From Antitrichia curtipendula (taxonomy: Eukaryota; Streptophyta; Bryopsida; Hypnales; Leucodontaceae): 64,000 bases of DNA. Below, piece after piece: positions 57,328 through 64,000 of this stretch. Position 1 is the first letter of the stretch, and each line of letters begins with the position of its first letter. The notes beneath the pieces are model-generated. The model was not told the DNA's origin. It saw only the letters and a list, made by a program, of their open reading frames with translations, and ran no database searches. The stretch spans positions 13,578,001 through 13,642,000 of the forward strand of contig OX579642.1 in the NCBI GenBank assembly GCA_951230915.1, in the 5' to 3' direction. Made by a program: the position numbers and the translations under genes.

Positions 57328-60184
57328 AAAGGTAGCTTTGAAATTCAAAAATCTAGAAAAAAAAGTAGTTCTAAAATTCAAAAATCTAAACAAAGATAAA
57401 TTTGAAATTTTGAAATCTACAAATCATTGAGATTAATATTTTAAAATCTACAAATCTATAAGTCATAAATAAGTCACACACAAGGCGTGACTTTTGCAAT
57501 TGCTACACTTTTTTCCTAGATTTTAGAATGTCCAATGCAACTACAAGTCTCCAAATTATTACTAGTCGCAAACCAATTGCAAGTGTCTTATGCAACTAAA
57601 AAACTAGTTGCATAGTATAGTTGCAAAATCCTTCATTTTCTTCTAGTGTAAGCATCTTGTAGCACCAAGGGAATTTTTCACTATCGACACAATATTATCG
57701 ACCAAAAACGAATGACAATCTCGCCATGACATTCTATGGGAAGAGGTGAAAGAATAAAGGTTCCAATTTTTGCATGGGCATCTTTGACCAAATACCCACA
57801 TGGAATCGATGCAACAACATCTCAAACAATTTTTGAATCCCAAAACGCTTCACAATGTTTTTGATGTGGATTCCAATAATCAGTTTGTAGAAACATGTGG
57901 ATCTACATAAAATAGCAATCTAGTAATACAGAGAACCACACATTTTGTAATGGAATGTCCTAGACCATTGGTGAATCCTTGAAAAAAACAAATTGCAAAC
58001 CCCTCCAAATAAGTGATACATATGTTCAATTCCAATGCAGATAGAGGTATTGGACACCAGCCAACACATGAAAGGTTGTGTTAAAATAGTAACAAGAACA
58101 TTGGTCACTTCCTTAAACTAAGATGTAGAGGACATTTAATGAAATATGTAGATGTACATTAGGGTGTATATTATAGCAAGAGGCTAAAACATACATCAAT
58201 CAAAAAGACAATCAACCCATTGAATTTAAAATACTTCTTCTATTGAAAATAAAACCTCCAAATATGTACAATTATCTAGTAAATACTAAATAGGGTTTCA
58301 AAATATGGGTCATTGAAAAATGTTTTTGTATGACAAGTCATCAACTAGAAGACAATTATCTACAATCACTCATTTACTAGCCAAGCCCTTTGTAGAATGA
58401 AGCAACTATGCTAAACACTTGAAGAAGAAGGGTCGGCTCGGGTTTGTGGGATCTCTATACTAGCATTCGTCACACATTTCTTGCGAAAGTCCAAGAACGT
58501 CTTTACTAATCTCAGGAACTAATTTTTGAATGCATTGAATGCGGGAAGCCAAATTCCTCTCAATCACGTTGGACCAAAAAACGATCTCAAATTTCACCCA
58601 AAATCAATATTCTAGAGAGGGCTTCAAGCCAAGTCTAAACCAAAGAATTTTTTTGTGTTTGGTAACCCCGCTTTTTTTCTTTAACAATGGCTTATGGTAC
58701 AAGAGTGTTCCATTTGATGTCCAAGATTAGGGAAATATTTTGGATGTGCTACTTGGAGACCTAAAGAGGGCAAAGCACAATGATTCTTGGTCTACCCGTG
58801 ATTGTCAGCTTTGTTCCCAACAGGCCCCAATGGCAAGCTATCCCCGCTTCCACTGCTATGTGTTTTCTTGTGCGTCAACAAGTTTGCAAGTCCAAAACCA
58901 TAATCAAATGAAATGTTGAAAGGAAATCAAATTGTATAAATATTAATAAGGAGTATCAACTGACAACCGTCACATAATACCTGTCGACTGCCAACCAATA
59001 CAATATGAGGCTATACTACGCTATAATACTCCAAGGTCAAAAAGGAAAATGCACTACACGTATTCTAACAAGCAAGAAGTTTGCCACAGAATCCATTACA
59101 GAAAATCTCAAGCCTCTAGAGGACCGCTCCAAAGCAACTAAAAGGACCCCATGATAACATTTAAATTTGCTTAAGGATTGTTTTTTTTCCTATAGTCACT
59201 CACCTTGCACCATGACATTAGATGACTATTAATGGTTCAAAATCCAAGTAAAATCCAAGTAAAAGGGATTATATAATTAGGATTTAGGTAATGTAATGCA
59301 CTTTATCCTAAATATTGCATTCCTTGTACTATAAACAAGTTTTGAAAAAATAAGCATATGTTGAAATTAGTCCAATGACATCTACCATCAAGAATTTTTT
59401 TTATGGCAATGTAATAGTCACAATTCATTGACGATAGGTGTAAATGAAAGATGAAGTAGTTGTTTTTATAAAGAAATAAAAAATTTATGGACAAAATTCT
59501 AAAAGGGATTGGAAGAAAAAATTTCTTTGACATTTAAACATCCTCTCTGAATTTTGTCCATAGCTTTTTATCAGAGTCTCTACACCTTAAACGGATTTTC
59601 AGAGATGAAAACTATATTGATTCTACAACTTTTTGTAGTTCAAAGATTTTTGAAAAGAAATATTCTACTATGTCTAAATGGAGTCTGAAATTCAACTTTG
59701 AACACAATTTCTGCTTTTCATTTAACTTTGAGCAATTGTGCTCTTATTACTCCCAATTTCCATATCCCACATTGATTGTTTTACCTACTGCTACCCCACT
59801 TGTATAAACATCTTTCCTTCTCCACTTTAGGTATACTAAATTGAGTGGCTTGCAAAGGTTAGCTTGAAATTACTAGTGTTTTTAATTTTTTTGACAATTA
59901 GTTTCAAAATCTACTTCAATCTTTGATTAATTTGATTGAATTTGATCTACTTGCCAATTAATCCCCATGTGCACTCATGTGGGAGAATGTTAAACAAACC
60001 TCTGCTACAGTCATTAATATCCTTTGTGAAATTTTGATGTCCTTTGCAAAATTCATACAATCTAACTATGCATTGTGCCTACATGCCTACTTTCAAGTAA
60101 TAGATTGGTTTGGTCACTTTAGAGAGGCCTTATTGAGGCCTGCAATTTTCTCTAATGCCTACAAAATACTAAAATGCCCATTTT
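57328..60184. other. Non-coding AT-rich DNA
   Basis: Only short frames without motifs. Up to 57648 it carries the second CACTA-type end. The rest shows nothing I can name. Confidence 0.45.
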
Positions 60185-61131
60185 CTAAAATGAACCTCCA
60201 AATCTAAGTTGACATTTAGAATGGCCATGTTGATAAGGTATTGGAGACAGCTTCTTGTTGTATAAGTCCATGTTTGGACTGTTGACTAGACCTCCACCTT
60301 CTCCATCACCATTGCCTCGAGGACGCTTTGTCATAGAGCTAGTGGTGCGAATAGAATTGTCAGATGCAAATGATTGCTTAGTTAATTTGTCGATCCTCTT
60401 ATCCTTACGAGTAGCCATTCTTATAGGTATCGACTGGCTACCAATAAGATCTTGCTTGTCATTTGGACAAGATTCTAGAAGGGCCGTTGATAAATGTATC
60501 GGCTGGCCGCCAATAAGGTCCTTCTTTTCACCCACCAATTAATCAAATGCCAATGCTTTTCAAGATCCCTTTGATCGCCTCATCTAAATTGCTTCAGGAT
60601 CATGTTCTTCCACAACCTTATGCCCTTCCACTACTCTTGTTACAACTTTTGAAGTAGGCAATACTTGAAGAGGAATAACAAGGGGAACTTTAGATATATC
60701 AATCTCACGGAGTAGAGAAGACCCCAATGTGGAAGCAAACTCATCTAAAAAACCCGGATTGGATGCGGAGGTTGAAGGGCAAGTCTCAAATGGCGTGGAT
60801 TGATGTGGATGCTCCATAGAAGTAGACTTGTCCCAATTGATATTCTTCCTGGCATGAGTAGAAATTCATCATGGTCGCCTCCTAGATCTATGATTGTTGC
60901 CCTTAGGATCACAAGTTTTCGTTTCCTTCTAAAAAGACCTGTGAGGTCTACAAATTCTCTCCTACAACTATTGGGCTGTAATAACTGTCGGGCTCTAGTC
61001 TGTAGAGTCTCTGATACCTTACAGGGAGTAGAGTTCTGGAGTTGGGAACCAATAGGGTTTGAACTATCAAGGATATGAGGCTTTGAAGAAGGTACATGAC
61101 TGTCTCTAGAATCAATATTGGAGAGGATCAA
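60185..61131 (-). pseudogene. Unidentified decayed ORF
   Basis: Reading on the minus strand, a frame open at 61131-60745 gives way to another at 60817-60185 by a shift near 60830. The second frame is broken by TAG, TGA and TAA at about 60540-60586 but keeps similar composition across them. It repeats DLIGGQPI and DLIGSQSI, and has a basic, Gly-rich tail (TKRPRGNGDGEGGG). Balanced base composition and these features suggest decayed coding sequence, perhaps a retroelement gag or linker region. No reverse transcriptase, zinc knuckle or other named domain is visible. Confidence 0.3.
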
Positions 61132-61241
61132 GCAGGGCCAAGTTTTCTATTTTGACAAAATAGTCCATGTCCTTTACACATTTATGACCAAGTGCAACAG
61201 TGTCCTCTATTTGAACAAATTCCAGAACAAGTCTTCTACAT

Positions 61242-61290
61242 CACTACAAAAAAATACAATATTAGTCAACTAGAAATTGCATCAGCTAGT
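61242..61290 (+). repeat. CACTA-type left end, partner not found
   Basis: CACTACAAAAAAATACAAT at 61242 is followed by small repeats of TAGTCAACTAG and CAACTAACAGTTGAC up to about 61355. It is probably the truncated left end of another CACTA element. Confidence 0.4.
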
Positions 61291-61741
61291 GTTTGATACA
61301 AAAATAAGAACTGAATTACATTAGGAAATACATCAACTAACAGTTGACAAACTAACAAGAAATAAACCAATACTACAACAAAACCAGTGTTTTATGACTG
61401 TAAAATATGACTGCAATGAGTCATAAAATCAAAAAATATGACTGACCGTAGAAATCATTATAGATGACTGCAACATGATTGACATGAGTCATTATCGATG
61501 AGTCACTTTGGACATCAGTCATATTGGCAGTCATATTTTTTGAGGGGTATAATTATCCATAATTAGCCGTATTTTGCCAATAAGGCGTATACTTTGACTA
61601 TCTTTGATGGCTTGATTTTTTTTTGAGTTGCCCGGGCAAACAAAAATAAATCCTACGTGGCATGTGACTCCATGTAGTCATTTTTTTGGCTGATGTGGAA
61701 TATGACTGCGGTCAGTTATATTTTGGTTGACATGGAATATG

Positions 61742-63766
61742 CACTATAAGAAAAGCACGTTTTTGGTGACGTTTAGCAACAAACGTGTCGTATTTTTTCA
61801 AACGTCAGATGTTCCAAAAAACATGTATGTGTTTTGCAGAAAATGCAACCATGTCACTGTGGACGGCTATGTTTGTGACAATGTCAATTGCGACATGGCC
61901 ACATTTTTATAAAACGTCGCATACAATATAAACTGCCAAGTCAGCAAGTAGATTTAGAAAAGGGCATCCACGTGGCATATTTTAGAAAAGAATAAATGGA
62001 TGGGTGGATGGACGCCGAGTTGGATGTCTCAAACAACGTAGGCTAATTATTCCATATTGTTCTCATAATGGACAATTTTTTTAGCAAAGGGCAGCCACGT
62101 GGCATATTTTGGAAAAAAAAGAAATGATGGATGGATGGACGTCGAGTTGGACGTCTGAAACAACGTGTTGGATGTTGGGTTGGACGTTTCAAATAACGTT
62201 GGCTATTTATACCATATTGTTGGTCGCAGCATGGACAAAGAATGGGTATAAATATGACCCTTAAAATGTTCATTTTAACCCCTAAAGGTTTTTGACTATG
62301 TTTTCACCAAAACCACTCCAAAACTGCCATTTCTAATACTAGTGTCAAATTTTAGAAAAAAACCATTTTTGGACACTTGTAGCCGTAGGATCTTGTATTA
62401 AACTTGTTTAAGAAGATGTGGAAAAAATTTCAGAATTTTCCACCAAGTGGATTGCAAGATAATAGCGTTTGAATTGACAAAAATCCTTTTTTTGTCCCTG
62501 CAAAAAAACGGGCAGCTACCCTCCACAAGGTCACATTCGTATGAAAAATGTCCAAAATGATGGTTACTCTTTGGATTTATTCTTCAAGGCAAGTTGGCTA
62601 CATGCTTGAAGAATTTCAGATCATTTGGAATTGTACAACATATAGGAGAAAAATAGTAAGTAGGAAGAGGTAGAGAATGATTCAAATCACTAAATTGTCA
62701 AGAATTTATTTATGAAATTGAAAAATGCCAATCCCAACGATCGTAATGTTGTAATAAACAATCTACATCCAATGTTTTTATTTTTTTTCAAAAAAATTGA
62801 AAATCAAGTTAAATAAAGGACTTCAAAGTTTATTTTAGAGTAGAGATTCCATAACTACCCTCAAACTAAGAATCTTCATAACTTTTGACTCATTGATCGG
62901 AATGGAATGATTCAAAGCCTCCCACGTACATATAAATCTAAAGAACCAATTTCAAATTTTAGTTTTTTTTAAAAGTGATTTTTAAAGAAGTTTCTTTTGC
63001 TGCCCCGGCTGCCCGCCGAACAATGAAAATGACATATCATGCAATAACTTTTTAACCATGTAGTCAAAAGTTACGAAAATTGTTGGACCTTAAAGCTACT
63101 CCTCGGGCACATCTTATGTGAAAATTTCAAAGAAAAAAAAGAAAAATTCCGGTCAGAGTGAGTTGCCCAAAATCGCTATGTTGTCAAAAAATGGTGTTTG
63201 GTCCTTTAGGGGTTAATGTAATTTTTCCATCAAAATAAAATTGATGATAAATGGTAAATTTTTTTACTTCTTGGTGAATTCTACATTTTTTTTGTTGTTT
63301 ACTTTTATTTTTGAATTTATGTTAACTAATTACTTTTTGAAAAAATGGATTGGATGAAAAAAACATGATGGATGAAAAATAGTCTGGATGAAAAACGTCA
63401 GATTCTCTGACCTCCATGTCATCTACGGTCAAGTTAAAAAGTTTTTTGAAGGGTCCACGTCATGGCACACGTCACCAATGCCTTGGATGAAAAAGTGAAC
63501 CACGTAGCCCTACCCGCCCTTAAGCCGCTCACGTGGAGCCGACCTGTCCTCCACGTGCCCTCTTTGTTGACTCTCCAAGATCCTGTTTTGGAGGACGTCA
63601 CAAAAAAACAAGCAAAAATCGGTCGCATTTTTTCAAATTTCACAATGTTTTTTGTCGTCAGTTATAACGGATTTAAAGTGACATCAACGCTGACTATGTG
63701 CGCGTCAAAGAAAACGCGTGGTTGTATTTTTTGTGATGTTTAAAAAAACATTGGTTTCTTATAGTG
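61742..63766. mobile_element. Inner CACTA-type element with ATG target duplication
   Basis: CACTATAAGAAAAGCACG at the left and TTGGTTTCTTATAGTG at the right are flanked by ATG on both sides (61739-61741 and 63767-63769). It interrupts the repeat pattern of the outer element. It holds a tandem duplication (61965-62075 and 62085-62230, both with CACGTGGCATATTTT and GGATGGATGGACG) and the TTAA-type element at 62279-63212. No transposase. Confidence 0.8.
62279..63212. mobile_element. TTAA-type element, best complete copy
   Basis: TTAA (62275-62278), then CCCCTAAAGG; at the other end CCTTTAGGGG, then TTAA (63213-63216). The element is 934 bp between the TTAA sites, with 10-bp perfect ends. Related sequence occurs at 24336, 29770, 30105, 51030 and 52291. 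No coding capacity. TTAA duplication with CCC ends resembles piggyBac-type transposition, but the class is not proven. Confidence 0.7.
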
Positions 63767-64000
63767 ATGACTGCGGTCAGTCATATTTTGGCTGACGTGG
63801 CATATGACTGTGGTCAGTCATATTTTGGTTGACGTGGAATATGATTGCGATTAGTCATATTTTGGCTAATGTGGCATATGACTTTGTACATGAATCATAT
63901 TTTTTGTAGATGTGAAATATAACTTTTGTTAGTCATATTTTTGAATGATGTGGAATATGACTCTTGTGAGTCATATTTTGGTTGATGTGGTAGTTCATAT

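Larger units (their letters stand above)
61371..64000. mobile_element. Outer CACTA-type element, right end beyond the window
   Basis: It begins TACTACAACAAAACCAGTG at 61371 (first base T for C). It has dense subterminal repeats such as ATATGACTGCGGTCAGTCAT, seen at 61400-61735 and again from 63766 to the window end, on both sides of an inner CACTA element. The right terminus is not reached. Confidence 0.6.

Noticed and set aside
1..64000. tRNA and rRNA genes
   Set aside because: I found no convincing cloverleaf with the conserved T-arm sequence and no rRNA-like stretch, though I could not run a covariance search.

Overview
The window reads as nuclear DNA of a land plant or close streptophyte relative. 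It holds an interstitial TTTAGGG telomere tract, a G-box-type bHLH gene with a C-terminal ACT-like fold, a plant DD39D mariner transposase, and CACTA and Mutator-type non-autonomous elements. I cannot name the species. Apart from the bHLH gene at 34947-36326, nearly everything I can recognise is transposon-derived, in an AT-rich background.

Region 1 (1-22352) is the most interesting. A complete 17,507-bp hAT element occupies 1404-18910. It has near-identical 10-bp terminal repeats (CAGGGTTGTC / CAGGATTGTC) and a perfect 8-bp target duplication GTGTCCCC (1396-1403 and 18911-18918). It carries, in order: a 12-bp minisatellite built on GGACGG; a RING-H2/coiled-coil gene (minus, 4445-6739); more GGACGG/CCGTCC arrays; a protein-kinase-like gene (plus, 12004-13665); an Ac-superfamily transposase (minus, 14944-18024); and a last CCGTCC array. 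The element is inserted into a second, diverged RING/coiled-coil gene. That gene's 5' part lies at 18911-21727 and its 3' part at 769-1395. Removing the element and one target copy joins the two parts in frame and rebuilds a GGHW motif that the intact paralogue also has. The broken gene is itself flanked by GGACG-rich blocks and, on the right, by another CAGGGTTG-type terminus (to 22352), so it probably belonged to an older related element whose left end is outside the window.

The four genes of this region have about eleven premature stops and no frameshift. Every stop can be explained by C-to-T or G-to-A changes, which suggests decay by cytosine deamination.

Region 2 (22353-34946) is AT-rich with many fragments of a repeat family bounded by TTAA-CCCCTAAAGG. 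It also holds a complete but decayed Tc1-type element (31550-33219) with a 241-bp MITE inside its transposase.

Region 3 (34947-46550) holds the bHLH gene, a second copy of that MITE (38999-39265), low-complexity repeats and non-coding DNA.

Region 4 (46555-54746) is an 8.2-kb mariner-like element with perfect 28-bp terminal repeats and a broken DD39D transposase. It has been enlarged by nested repeats, including a second copy of the Mutator-type MITE that lies just upstream of the kinase gene's TATA box.

Region 5 (54747-64000) holds a foldback element, a CACTA element (56259-57324), a decayed unidentified ORF (60185-61131), and at the right edge a three-level nest: a TTAA-type element inside a CACTA element inside another CACTA element that runs off the window.
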